Below are positions 21,965 to 33,570 of a stretch of 64,000 nt of DNA, piece after piece. The translations under genes and the position numbers were made by a program. Origin of the DNA: Pomphorhynchus laevis (lineage: Eukaryota; Acanthocephala; Palaeacanthocephala; Echinorhynchida; Pomphorhynchidae); contig WNNJ02002088.1 of the NCBI GenBank assembly GCA_012934845.2, positions 1 to 64,000 of the forward strand, read 5' to 3'. The notes under the pieces are model-generated. The model worked only from the letters and a program-made list of their open reading frames with translations. It searched no databases and was not told where the DNA came from. The number at the start of each line of letters is the position of its first letter. Within the stretch, counting starts at the first letter, position 1.

Positions 21965-22900
21965 TTGAAAATAACACTACCGTTTTTGTTGTCTAATCGC
22001 TTCAATGTGATACTTCAATATTATTACTTTTATAATGCTTTTAAACATTATAATGCCATTAAACAAGAAAAGATGGTCATTGCATCATTAGAAAGTGAAG
22101 CCATTCGTATGGAATTAAGATTAGATCTACAAAATTCAATAAAGTTTGCTTCGGACAAGGGAGCATCTTCGTGGCTATGTACCAAACCAACCCGAATGAG
22201 ACATACGAGGCTAAATTCACAAGAGTTCCAAGACGCAATATGCGCAAGATACAATCTAAAAGCAAGCGAAACATCACTAAAATGTGCTTGTGGTTCTTAC
22301 TTTACAACTTCTCATGCATTGTCATGTCATACTGGTGCCATGACTATTATCAGACATAACTTAGTGAGAGACATTGTAGCTAAGGAACTTGTAGGGGTAT
22401 GCTGTGACGTGCAAATTGAGCCATGTTTACGATCTATACCAAACAACTACGTATTTAATAAGCCAACAACCTGCTCTGATGATCAAGCGCGGTCTGATAT
22501 AGCTTGTAGAGGAATTTTCGGAGGAAATATGGTGCGATCCTTTTTGGACATATGCATTTACAGCTCTTTGGCACCTACATACTCTTGCAAAACTCCTCTC
22601 GAATGCCATATATACCATCAACAGCGGAAATATGCAAAGTACGGTGAACGAATTGCAGATATAGAAAGAGGTACTTTCTTTCCTCTTATATTTTCTACGT
22701 CAGGTGGTATTGGACCTGAGACAGATAAAATACTAAAATGGATAGCAGCCAAATCTGCTGATCGTAATAAGCTTGCATACAGCGAATGTATTTCTAGGCT
22801 GAAATCAAAAATCAGTGTCGCCATTGCAGTTAGTGCATCGGTTTGTATACGTGCTACAAGGCTTAGAATAAACGAACAAACACAGAATTATCAAACATAG
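21965..22900 (+). CDS. RT-retroelement C-terminal domain with restriction-like endonuclease
   Basis: An open frame of 311 codons; the recognisable part starts near 22060. It reads DKGASSWLC, a zinc-binding CACGSYFTTSHALSCHTGA, RHNLVRDIVA, a conserved EP, then ARSDIA...FLDICIYSS and PLIFSTSGGIGPETDK. This is the C-terminal half of an invertebrate RT protein family. The CxC-H-C finger, RHN and D...D.x pattern resemble the restriction-like endonuclease of R2/NeSL-type elements (inference). The family RT half is found at 45649-47100 in this window. The element here is 5'-truncated, and the native start is unknown. Confidence 0.7.
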   Translation: MKITLPFLLSNRFNVILQYYYFYNAFKHYNAIKQEKMVIASLESEAIRMELRLDLQNSIKFASDKGASSWLCTKPTRMRHTRLNSQEFQDAICARYNLKASETSLKCACGSYFTTSHALSCHTGAMTIIRHNLVRDIVAKELVGVCCDVQIEPCLRSIPNNYVFNKPTTCSDDQARSDIACRGIFGGNMVRSFLDICIYSSLAPTYSCKTPLECHIYHQQRKYAKYGERIADIERGTFFPLIFSTSGGIGPETDKILKWIAAKSADRNKLAYSECISRLKSKISVAIAVSASVCIRATRLRINEQTQNYQT

Positions 22901-22905
22901 TAAAA

Positions 22906-23223
22906 GATGGGCAAGCGTCTAAGATTTACATCAATGAATGATTTATAATGCTTTTTAATTTTGGATCATAATCACAAAATAAGTTGTTTCATATTTCGAT
23001 ATGATGCTTATATCATATAATAATGCTTATATTTATTTTAAAAATACTTCTAATATATTTCACTATTTCACTATTTAGCTAGTGAAGACTAGCTAAATTG
23101 TTTTATTCTAAGACAGTTAGTTTCTTCGTGGAGCGGCCCAGTCAACGTATGTTCGACATTCGTTGATCAACGGTTAAATAATTGGTCGGCTTACATCACC
23201 CGTGGGATAGTCTTTTCATAAAC
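22906..23223. other. Spacer, nothing recognised
   Basis: AT-rich to mixed sequence; a small local duplication (CACTATTTCACTATTTAGCT) lies near 23060. No gene is seen. Confidence 0.4.
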
Positions 23224-23506
23224 TATCTCAGATACCTCCGATGACTCCAACGGCGGATTAGGCAATGGACGAAACGGCGGAAGAGAGTTACGAATGCTTG
23301 TTTCCTTACAATAGCGATGTTGGATCATCAAAGGATATTAACAACGGGAGATAGCCGAACATACAAAATTACTCCGATGACTTTAACGGTAGATTGGACA
23401 ATGGACGAAAAGGCGGAAGAGAGTCGCGGAGACCTGTTTTATTACAGTAGAGATGTTGAATCATCAAAGGATATCGGGAAAAGGAGATAGCCTAACAGAC
23501 AAACCA
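23224..23506. repeat. Tandem duplication, two units of about 140 bp
   Basis: Two imperfect units share CTCCGATGACT..AACGG, GGACGAAA.GGCGGAAGAG, GATGTTG.ATCATCAAAGG and GGAGATAGCC. Composition is less AT-rich than the surroundings. It sits next to a minus-strand L2-like LINE fragment and may be an old repeat end. Function is unknown. Confidence 0.7.
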
Positions 23507-23635
23507 AGACAATGAAAATAACAAGCAACAAATTTGCGAAATATAAATCAAGTGCGAAGAACAATGGTAAACTCCCCACTGACCGAAAGACTCTGCATTG
23601 TCGGGTGCCTTGTGACCAGGCAGTTGTAAAGATAC

Positions 23636-24215
23636 AGCTAAAGAGACATCAACACCCAAAGCGGACTATCCTTCATGTAGGAGGGAGCGCGGCAGACGTC
23701 GAGAGGGAGTTGATGCCAGGCCAGTGGGGCGGCGACGAGGAAGGATCGGAGACCGTAGTTGTTGGAGTAATTAGGAACGTGAGTAAGTGGGTATGACGGG
23801 AACGCATCGATAGCGAGGTTGGGCAAGTGTCGTCTAAGAAAGGAAGGTTGATGAACGATGGGGAGCCGACAGCGATGAGACGAAAAGTTACGATAAGAAG
23901 GCAGAGTTTGATGCGGATGTGGATGGTGGGCCAGGAGAGTTGGGCAAGATATGGTGATGTGTGTCGAAGCGACAGAGACTAAGGAGCACTCGAACGGCGG
24001 AGTTGATTATTCGTTGAAGGGGTAGGATGATGGATTTTGGAGAATAGGCGAAAAGGCTAAGACAGTAATCGATTTTAGGGAAAAGAAGCGATGAAATTCG
24101 ATTCATAAAAAATAATTCGATTTTTTCATAAAAAATCGAAGTAATTCGATTTTTTAGGAAAGTCATCACGATTCCAAGGAAATCGAGATAATTACGAATG
24201 ATGAAACACATGGTG
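23636..24215 (-). mobile_element. L2/CR1-like LINE C-terminal fragment
   Basis: Minus-strand frames read LRSFLVAAPLAWHQLPLDVC (23638-23826) and KIDYCLSLFAYSPKSIILPL (23888-24211). These match the C-terminal region of the copies at 2738-4870 and 8835-12215. A small ATTCGATTTTTT fold-back lies near 24100-24155. Broken by frameshifts. Confidence 0.8.
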
Positions 24216-25109
24216 GATATCCAAGGCTAATGATTTGAACAATGTTTTCAATTAATTAAAGATTAAGTAGATTTAAGGACATAAGCGATCACAAAAGAAT
24301 TTGTCAATTCCTTCAGATATTATAAGACACGATGAAAAAGTCGAAGAGCAAAAGTAATAAACACGTATCAAATTAAAAATTCGAGTACGAAAAGAATACG
24401 AGTATAGTGATTGGGAATAATTTGGATTGTGACATTTTGATTAAAGAAATTCTACATCTACGGATTTAAAGAAAGCATGACTAAAGGCCACAGTTTATTC
24501 TAATAGGCGCTTTGCGCACACCGATTCTAAAGATGATAAATAAATAAAAAAAGAAAACTAATATGTAAGTTGATGGAAAATCACATTTAAAACGAATGAA
24601 AAATAGAGCTAAACAAGATTATATTCATCATATAAAAGCCTCGTTTTGCTCAGAAAATTATGTTATACCAATAATAATACTGAATGCACTGCTAATAATT
24701 TCAGAAAGAGTTAATTCAAGAAACTGAGTAATTTCCAAGAAGAAAATAAGCTTATTCAAAATCACAATCTTGGGTTTTAGAAAAAGGCGTTAATTGAGAA
24801 AGTTAGGAGTTTGCAGGAGTTTACAAGGAAGAACTTTATAATTTACCACTTCTAAGTTTAAAAGTGGTAAGGTTTTATAGTCACTCGACTTATTTGTTAT
24901 TTGACAACATTGAACATTCTGCATTTGATTTAAGTCTTGAAAAAATACGTGAAACCCTAAGGATAGCAATTAAGTTGGTCCTATTGAGATCTTTATTCCC
25001 CCAAGACTTCCAATTAAACAGCAAAATTTAAAATGTAGGTACCACAAAGATCGCCTTAATCACTAATACTTTTTAAATAAATAAAGATTTTCTTAATTAA
25101 AATAAATCC
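24216..25109. other. AT-rich spacer with uncertain LINE-like remnants
   Basis: No gene is supported. A frame near 24590-24650 gives a basic KRMKNRAKQDYIHHIK stretch that could be a LINE linker, but nothing decisive follows it. Confidence 0.35.
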
Positions 25110-28100
25110 TTTTTTTAATAACGACACAACCGATAAATAACTAAAAATATAAAACAGGCATGAACAAACAGGTCGAAAAGACGACCCATTTCCAAGACTT
25201 CCTATATTACGGCCTCAGATACAGCGGGATCTGAGCCCTCTAGCCAATCCAACACGCCGCCTTTCGACTGAAGCACCTGGGGTCTCTAACCACCCTGAAG
25301 AGTCCAATCGAGGCGGACTATGCTCGGTAATCGCAAGATGAGGAGATTGAGAAACCTTAATCTTTGCTCAGGGGGACGTCCTTTTGAAAATAAGACTAAT
25401 TCCGAGATAGCCCAAGTACCCCATAGGCGCACTTTAGTTTTTCCATTCAATGACATATGCTGAGCCCGTTTCAGAGCCCGCCTAGCTCTCTTCAGAACAC
25501 ATTTGAGTCGATCCAGGTCAGCTTTCGCTCACCAGGTCACCGTAATGGTGAACCCCAGGTATTTTACTCGACGTGTGAAGGTGGGAGTGGTTGATTAGTC
25601 AATATGGACCGGGAGAGGAGATAACGAAGGTAATTGAGATGCGGTCTAATGCAGCAGAAAAGTCAAGGAAAAGAGCCACTGCGAGTTGATGACTGTTATC
25701 CCAACAAAACTGATGCACTTCACCAATTGCTGAATGTACCGAGCGATCTTTTACAAACCCATAAAAACACGGCAGGATCAACTTACGCCTACTTTAATGG
25801 ACGCAGATTCTACGTGCAAGCGCTCTTTCGTAGATGGAGATAAGGGAGTTTTTAATCGAAATGGGCCGCATATTTTAGGACATGGGACCGGAATACGCTT
25901 GGGTAACAATAATCTACGATTAAATTGATGCCGGCTACATCGGATGGTGAGGTTTAATGCATTGTGACGGCCACTTCTATTCTTTGATCGGTTGTCAAAA
26001 GCTGACATATCCGAGAAGATAATTGAGCGACAGATTTGGAGGTGCCCAGAAGTGGACCCCAAAAGTTGAGGATATCTGTAACAGATAAGTCCCTGCTTCT
26101 GAATTCACCCCGAGACTGGATTGGTTGGGGAGATTGAGTGGCTCAATAATTATATAAGGATAGTGACTCTTTTAAAACTTTGTCAAGGCCAACGTTCCCA
26201 ATCCAACCCAAAGCCTATCCTTCCAGCAGACAAACTTCTCCTTCTTAAATATATTCCAAAATTAAGACTGAGAAGGGTTAAAAAAGCAAGTATCGCCCTA
26301 TCTCTGCTCAGATAGAATCTATATCTAAAGCCCCAGTATTTATTCGAGCGAGCCTGTCTGACTAAAACAGAGAGATCGGGAAGGTGAAGCATTTTGACCA
26401 GGAGACGTTGAGTTTTGTTGGATTGGAATTGTAAATACGACCTTTATATGTAGTCGATAGGGACGCGGTAGCTTGCGTAAAGAAGAAGGAATATCCGATT
26501 GGATATTCTTATATATTCCTAAGATTGGATAGCCGCCTGAAAGAAAGCAACTCTGATGGGGTCAAAGTGAAACCTCCGTCTAAGTAACGTATCATCCTCA
26601 ATCCTTAAGCGAATCAGGTCCTATGGGGTGGACAGTTGTTGACGCGTCTGCTCAGTGCAGATGGATTTCAACAATCACATCTTATGAACGAGTAAAATGT
26701 CGAGAAGAGAATTGGTTGTTGAGCAATGAAAGGTGTGGGACGGTGGTTTGTGAATAAGGTAATCGTTCTTGGCTCTGCGGAGTGCTGCATTAATCCAACG
26801 ACCAGTTCTGTCGTTGAAGTCACCGAGTAACATGTCATAGCCACTACCCAAAATACGGTCCAGGAGCTCATGGTTCTTGTGAATTTCCTCTGGCCTAATA
26901 TAGATATTGGCTATACTGATACGTTTACCGTTCTTACAAAGTGATATAGCTAAACAAGACAGGGCTAGAAATAATAGTTTTTAAGGAAGGATGATCTTAA
27001 GGAGCATTTAACTAGGGTTAAAAGACTGAGATAAAGATGAGTGAGGAGGAGTAATGTACAGATTAAAGTGGATGTAAATGTGCTTAGGGATAAATCGAGT
27101 AATATCCTGGGGGAGACGGATAGACCGCGTCTCCTGAAGGACTATAACATCTGCATCTCTACCAGATAGAAGGCTAACGGCAGAAGCACCTTCCGAATTC
27201 CGCTGAACGATATTCAGTGAAAAAGGCTCTTGATTACTTCCCATCGTGTTACGTCAGTTGGAGTGGGATGCCCCGTCTATCCCAGACCAGAGGTGGAAGG
27301 CTGCCTTTCCCACAATCGGCCATACTAGAAGAAGTCATTTGCCCACCGGCTCTATCTTCATTTCTTAAGGAGGCTGCCGCTACTCCCAGCCATTATCTTT
27401 CTTGACCAACTTTAAAGAGTCCATTCTTTGTTTAGAAGCATTTCGATTTTTTTATGACGGGGCTTTCTTTGTGTATGTCGTAATATTCGTCGTTGCAGGA
27501 GAACGTTACTCCTCAAACTTTGTCAGAAGGTATTGAGTTAAAGTTCGCAACTCGTTCATATTTGCATGGTGCCTAGCATCTATAAGCTTAATGATATCAT
27601 AGTTTTTCATTGTAATATCGGTAGATCTATTGGCCGAGAAGGCATCAGCGAAGGTGGCCGTTTTGCAAGGTGATCCACTATGCCGCTTCTTGTAGTCCTT
27701 AAAGTAGTACTTTTTCTTGACCAAGAAGGATGTTAAGCGCCGCAGTTAAAACAATGTGGGAGGCAATACACACTTTCCCGAATGAACATCATATGATCCG
27801 CAGACCCCACATGTTCGAAGCCGATCACAATTAGAAACCCAATTCCCCCATTGCTGACATAAATTACAATGGGGCTACGTCAGGTGATCGGAATCTATGA
27901 GGGTTAATGACAAATTGTAACTCAGAAAGGGGTTACATGCACTGTTTGATAGGCATTTAGTCTGGACAACGGACGTTGAGCAAAATGCAATTGGTAATTG
28001 TAGGCCGTTTCTGCTCGTGATAGAACGCATATTATGTACTTTATATGTATATTCTAGAGCCCTTACATCTCCCTCTGACATGCAGGGCGGAAAATTGTTT

Positions 28101-28215
28101 ATTTTTAAGGAAGCTTGAATAGGCTTGAAAGTTGTCGTACCGTAATCTGTTAAGTTCTTGAAAAGTTTCAAAATAATAAACAATTTCTTGACAGGAAAAA
28201 AAAACAAATAATATA
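25110..28215 (-). mobile_element. I/R1-like LINE with zinc-knuckle ORF1, decayed
   Basis: A minus-strand element with 5' end near 28215. ORF1 shows a gag-like pre-knuckle segment (FPPCMSEGDVRALEYTYKV) then knuckle clusters (CNLCQQWGNWVSNC and CGVCGSYDVHSGKC near 27740-27850). ORF2 begins with an endonuclease near 27244 (NIVQRNSEGASAVS, DVIVLQETR). The RT carries GFVKDRSVHSAIGEVHQFC and VALFLDFSAALDRI (25599-25781), and further decayed frames run to about 25110. CCHC knuckles in ORF1 are typical of the I, R1 and Jockey groups. Many stops and shifts are present. Confidence 0.78.
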
Positions 28216-28224
28216 CAAGATTTT

Positions 28225-28540
28225 TCCTGTCAACTACTGATCCGGGTGTTGAGTCGTGAAGCCAATGCACGAACCAAGCTACTCCAGACATCGCGATCCT
28301 GGGCGACAGACCAGAGTTCTCTCTCATATAGCCATAGACGGTCTTCGGTTAGTTTCGAGATTTAATCTCTCCACCAGTACTGAGGTCTCTTTCTAGAGAG
28401 TCCGGCCTGGAAAACACTCCGAGGAAGGCGGTCCCCATACATCATTAGAACGTGTCCTAGCCACCTCAGCTGACTTTCTTCGATATGGAATAGCAGCGAC
28501 TTTACTCCGAGTCCATCAAACGTTTGAATTTTTTATTTAA
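28225..28540 (-). mobile_element. RTE-like LINE 3' tail fragment
   Basis: Minus-strand translation from about 28530 gives IEESQLRWLGHVLMMYGDR, LPRSV, RKRPQYWWRD, and then ERELWSVAQDRDVWSSLVRA. This is the signature C-terminal tail of RTE/BovB-like and related LINEs (Q..W.GH..RM; GR....W; A.DR..W). It abuts the I/R1-like element, so one inserted beside or into the other. Confidence 0.75.
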
Positions 28541-28929
28541 GTTAATATACAATAATACGATATAGAATAATACTGGTGATAGTTTTATTTATAATAAAAA
28601 GTTTCCCAAATTTCATAATATTTTAAAGCTACAATTTAAATAAACCTAAAAAAATATTAGACCTCTTAAATTTAAATTTTTTAAAGAATTCTATCAAATT
28701 TAGTAATATTTTGAAATTTATTAAACGTCTTTTAAAAAATAGAGTATGAATGATCAATTGCATCGGCAATGTCACTCTTTTAGAGAGCTAAAAGTATTTG
28801 CTCTATAAACTTATCTTTGATAGACCGAAATTATATTATTAGTTTAATGATATGTGATTTTCCTGCATAAACTATAAATCTTACCACAAATGTAATAATG
28901 TTATAAGAAAAATTATCGAACTCATTAAA
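28541..28929. other. AT-rich spacer, nothing recognised
   Basis: No gene, RNA or clear repeat is seen. Confidence 0.4.
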
Positions 28930-29240
28930 TAAAATGCTGGGAGTTCCTTATATGAATGAAAATTTGAAGTCTTTATTTAAGAAGTTTATATATAGATTTA
29001 TTAGTTTAGAAATTTATAATGCAAATTACCCATAATATTTTGAGTTAAAATCTAAATCTAATGAATGTTCTGTAGTATATAAAATTCATTGTGATAGTTG
29101 TAATTGATCATTAGTCGGACATGACAGGGATTATAAAAACGTATCACTGAATATGTTATCATCAGGTATTATACAGTAGGTTTATTTTATAAAAAATAAT
29201 GTTATGCCCAATAATAAAGCTGATTTCAATTGAAAAATAC
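28930..29240 (+). mobile_element. Penelope-like element fragment, GIY-YIG region
   Basis: A plus-strand frame reads LPYMNENLKSLFKKF, then NECSVVYKIHCDSCN and a decayed SLVGHD segment. Penelope-like elements have exactly this order after the RT: a PY...L...F linker, then a GIY-YIG endonuclease starting (V)VYKI.C..C...Y(I/V)G. This is a broken fragment only. Confidence 0.65.
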
Positions 29241-29394
29241 CATGAGTTTATGTGTTTTATTTTAAGTTTTATTTATTGTTTTGTATTGTTTTGAATTCCT
29301 GATTATTTGTCTCTTGTTTTAACATGTTTTTCGAATATTTAATATCAAATATTCGTTTTTTAAATTTAATTTGTTTTGTTTTTTAATTTATTTT

Positions 29395-29625
29395 ATTTAA
29401 ATCAGCTAACTGAGTTTACGTATTTAATATAATTATAAAATAAACAAAACATAATAATGCTAAATCAAAATTTAATAATTAAATAATAAAATTAATAATT
29501 GTTTTTAGATTTTCTATAATTTAAATCAAGTTAAAATAAAAAATTGAAATTTAAAATAAACGTCATTTTTATGAATTGACTAATAAATAACAGACGTTGT
29601 GTCAGAATAAGGATTAGAGGTCATC
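29395..29625 (-). repeat. Dispersed AT-rich repeat, inverted copy
   Basis: In reverse complement it reads ...AACAGACG...TTATTTATT, ATTCAT AAAAATTG, and ends ACGTA..ACTCAGTTAGCTG. The same order occurs at 42145-42345, 43195-43396, 53230-53480 and, inverted, at 39030-39290. It is non-coding and very AT-rich, a possible non-autonomous element. Confidence 0.6.
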
Positions 29626-30184
29626 AGGAGGAAAATTGATAATTTCGATAATGACTAACAAATGATTGATGATTTGTTAATTTATGGTATAATAAATTAA
29701 TAATCAATTATAAACTAATTTTCAAATATGTTAACAAAATTATTAATAAAATTATTAATATATTAACAATAATTATTAATAAAGTATTAATTTTGTTAAT
29801 AAATTCAATATGAATATATAAAATAAATGCGAACGATATTATTACTAGATGACTGTATTCTTTCTAGCTGTCTAGTTGCTAATATTCAAAAAGCAATTGT
29901 AAACTAATTTTCAAATATATTAACAAACTTATTAACAATAATTATTAATATATTAACAATAATTAGTAATAAAGTATTAAGCTAAATGAATTTAAGCTAA
30001 GTAAAAGTTTTGAGCATTTAAGCTTTTGCATTGTTTCGTTTGCTTTGTGTTGTTTTTGGTTGTGCAGCACTTTTTCAATATAAAAAATAATATATTAAAT
30101 TATTTATAAAAAAAATACAATTTTTAAATATAAAAATATTCATTTTTATAAATAAAAATACAATTACAATGTTATAGATACATA
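29626..30184. other. AT-rich spacer with local internal repeats
   Basis: ATATTAACAATAATTATTAA phrases are repeated several times near 29700-29990. No gene is seen. Confidence 0.4.
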
Positions 30185-30300
30185 ATTTACAACCTTGTGA
30201 TAGTTGTAATTGTTTATATATTGGTTAAACTAGACAAGGATTCAAATAACGTATCATATAACATAAAAATAACATAAAACGGTCGTGATCTAAATTAATT
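30185..30300 (+). mobile_element. Penelope-like GIY-YIG fragment, second piece
   Basis: Codons read CDSCNCLYIG, then TRQGFK and HKNN, matching the CDSCN..YIGQT.R.....R..EH pattern of Penelope-like endonucleases. Only about 100 bp is recognisable. Confidence 0.6.
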
Positions 30301-31639
30301 TAGATCATAAGATTAATTTTGATAAAGATTATTTCATGACAGATTATATCTGTCATGATTATAACAGGAGACTTGTTATACAGGAAACACTATTGATTAT
30401 AATAAGGCAAGAATTGTTATTTTAATTTTGAGTATTACTGGTTTGAATTACTGATTATTTGTTTCTTATTTATTAAAATTATTAAACTTAAGTTGTTTTT
30501 CAATTACAATTCCATAATTTCCTTTATTTATATTAATATAAATAAATATCTACATCACCATTTCTAAATTCCTTACCCGTTCTAAAGATTTCCCAGATAT
30601 CAAGAAGTGGAAAATAATGGAAACTGATGATTTGTGTTTAGTAGTTATCCAATCTACATTTATAGTATTTTCCATTATGGGTAAAAAATTTTCGGAGAAA
30701 TTGTATTTAGAAGAAATAGCAAGTCGCGCTTCTGGTCGACCCCTTTATATTATATCATGTCGTAGAAATGAATTCAAATCAAATTTTTCGTTTCTGATAT
30801 GATTAAGTTCATTACAATTTCTTATGATATAATAAATTGTAATGAACTGTTAATATAGTGATATTTGTTACCTATCAAACATGAGAAATCAAAAATAATT
30901 TCCTCTTTTCTTTAATCCAGCTCTAATAATTCTTTAACAATAATTGATCTATTTAATAAATGTTAAATAGATCTAGTTCAAAGAAAAAAACTATTTCAAA
31001 GAAAAAAACGCCTCTCACTGATTACCATGTACATTTTAATCCATAGGCTATGCGCAAGTAACACACTTGCAGTTTCCAGCCTTCCTTAAAAATTGGCTGA
31101 CGTTCAAATCTTGTCGGAATAAATTTGCACGTGCTTCCAAAATAAATGATTGGAATCGGTGTTAAAGTTGAAACGAGCATCACCACTAGAATGTAATCCA
31201 AGAGTATCCAGTGAATTCGTCGACTGACGCTTGGCTGCTAAAATATTTACCTTATTTGTAGGCTTCTAATCATAACTAACTTAAGATTGTAATAAATAAG
31301 GTTTCAATAAATCTAACATTTATTGAAACCTTATTCAACTATTTAAAAACAAAATATTTTATTATACTAGAGAATTAATTCTGATTTTATTTGCATCAAT
31401 ATTTTTATATACATTTATATTCTAGATCTGTGATTTTTTCATCTGTATATTTTTATTCTAAATTAGCACATTTTACATGACTGCGATTCCATTGCGATTG
31501 TATAAGTTAACTAGATCGACGTCAGACAGTTTTTACAGTTTCAGATGCTTGCTGGTTAGTATAACAGAGTTTTATTAAATAATTTGTAAAGATTTACTTT
31601 TCTTTAAACATATACGTTTCATTCTAAAATCCCAATTAT
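30301..31639. other. AT-rich intergenic stretch, nothing recognised
   Basis: Short hairpins occur (for example 30288-30312, 30337-30358 and 31289-31333), but no coding or RNA gene. The 61-codon frame at 30617-30802 has no domain. Confidence 0.45.
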
Positions 31640-32115
31640 AAATCACACTGTGTTTGATCGATCTTGGATAGCATATTATCACATGAACTTCTATAGGTTT
31701 TAATTCAACTTTACAACACTTCGTTATCTTTTATCGTATTACGACATACAAGTAATCGATCTGTGATGAGCTTGCTAGTTATGTAAGTTTGAGAATCCCT
31801 GGGATGAGTATTTGCTAAAAATCATTTAAACTAGCTCTGTTGTTGAGCTATACCATAAAATATCATCGATATATCGACAATAAAATACTGGTTGTACATG
31901 TAAAGCTAAAAGCCATTAGTTATCAACTAATGCAGAAATAGTTCCGTGTATGTGGGTACCATCGGTGCGCCCACTATTGTCCCGGATATTTGGCGATATT
32001 GATCTTCTTCAAATGTAAAGTAGTTAAGTCTATTTGTATCTGCGTAAAATTGGATCTTCACATATCGTGATTGACCGCCTCTACTCTTCTGTTTGTTGGT
32101 ATACGTGTGCATAAA
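31640..32115 (-). mobile_element. Penelope-like element RT fragment
   Basis: The minus-strand frame 31927-32112 ends RLNYFTFEEDQYRQISGT and then IVGAPM, as in Penelope RTs (F.F....Y.Q..GtaMG.P). Just downstream, near 31870, comes CRYIDDILW with the YxDD active-site block. Broken in several places. Confidence 0.7.
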
Positions 32116-32674
32116 GATTCAACGTTAGCTGTAGCAACCAGAATAGAATTCAGAAGTCAATTATGTTTCGAAGATTATATCTTTTTAAACAACTCAATGA
32201 TACTTGCTATATGAGATTGTATTGACAGTAACAACAATTTGAGGTCGTCATTAATAGGCTCAAATACGGTTAGAAGGAAACTATGGCGGTACACAGCCTT
32301 CTGATGAGTACGGGAGCACTTGCACGGCAGTTGCGGACAAAGCAATATCAATATGTCAAACTAAAATCTGACATGTTTTGAGTCATAGTGTATGCAGTTG
32401 GAAGTAATGAAGGAATTATACTGTAGCTGGTTTCTACTGCGAAATCACCTTGTGATCACATGCAAAATTAACAAAATATTTAAACTAATCTATCAAAGGA
32501 TTACAATCACGGATTTAATGATCTCCTTAGAATGTAAGAATTTATTTAAGTAAACAGATCTTATCACATCCGTGTTAAATATAAAGAATGAATGCTTTGA
32601 ATGTATCTCGGAAAAATGCGGTTTCAGAAATTCATTACATTGACGGTTTTATATACTATAGAATTTTTAACTGT
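32116..32674. other. Spacer, possibly further Penelope-like remnant
   Basis: No defensible open frame or motif. Composition is mixed near 32250-32420. A CTGATGAG near 32303-32310 has no matching GAAA strand and is not called. Confidence 0.35.
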
Positions 32675-32745
32675 ACTGGTTGGTTAGCCTAGTCGGTAAT
32701 GCGTAGCCGCATCGATCGAAATAACTTAGGTTCACATCTGAAAGG
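32675..32745 (+). repeat. tRNA-derived SINE relic
   Basis: GGTTAGCCTAGTCGGTA looks like a Pol III A box, and GGTTCACATCT about 35 nt later is a B box. The acceptor stem does not fold as a tRNA, and an unrelated tail (AAAGGCATTTTAAGG) follows. It is a SINE head or tRNA pseudogene, different from the SINEs at 57690-58118. Confidence 0.6.
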
Positions 32746-33419
32746 CATTTTAAGGACATACCAAATATAAAAAATTGTCCAGGAATAATAATTTTGACGT
32801 ATGCGGGCATCTTTAACGGAGACACAAGACACAATAGATGTTAAGATCTATTGACACAAGATTTTAAAACAGGCAAAACAAGGTAACTAATTTTTTTTTG
32901 AAATTTATTAATATTTGTTATTAATTTATGATCGAATTTTTAATTGATTTTTGTTTGTATTGATGGACAGTGTAGATTCGCTTTAATTTCTTTCATGATG
33001 GAATTTGATATTTAATTGCTACCAAGGTTTATCAAACGTACTTGCATAGAGTCGTCCTCAGTACACTATAGAAACTCGATACATCTAAAGCTGATAATGC
33101 AATATACTTCTTACTTTCTTTTTCACTTAGGCCTATGCATTTGTATTCGTTAGGCACATAGATTGATTTACAGTCTATTACAATCAATTTATAGATTGAA
33201 TACATTCTGCCTGTTATTTCATACAACCGTCCGAATATTTAAAATACAAATCCTAGTGTCTACATCATTGTATTGCTCAAAATTAAAGTTCATTTAATTA
33301 AGTATAAAATGTTTTTCGTTAAGCTATTTCTGCTAACTATACGGTCATCCCAAGCATTCCGTATAAATGGTTTACAATTTTGTTTCTAAAATTATTTTTT
33401 TTATAAAAAATTATAAAAC

Positions 33420-33460
33420 AGGCAGCAGTTACTGCTTTTACAAAAGCAGCAACTGCTGCC
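33420..33460. repeat. Fold-back hairpin
   Basis: GGCAGCAGTTACTGCTTTT and AAAAGCAGCAACTGCTGCC pair with a short spacer of C/A. A strong perfect-type inverted repeat in otherwise AT-rich DNA. Confidence 0.8.
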
Positions 33461-33570
33461 TTTTAAAACTGCCGCCTCTTAAGTATTGCATAATTTGTAA
33501 CGGAGTACATATTTAAGATTTGTACAGCAAAAATCTTATTTTTCTACAAAATCGACAACGGGATTCAGGC

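Noticed and set aside
32300-32345. CTGATGAG near 32303 as another hammerhead
   Set aside because: No GAAA strand or pairing partner lies within a few hundred bases, and no helix I or II could be drawn.
32675-32745. Functional tRNA gene
   Set aside because: A and B boxes are present, but no acceptor stem or intact cloverleaf could be folded. SINE head or pseudogene preferred.
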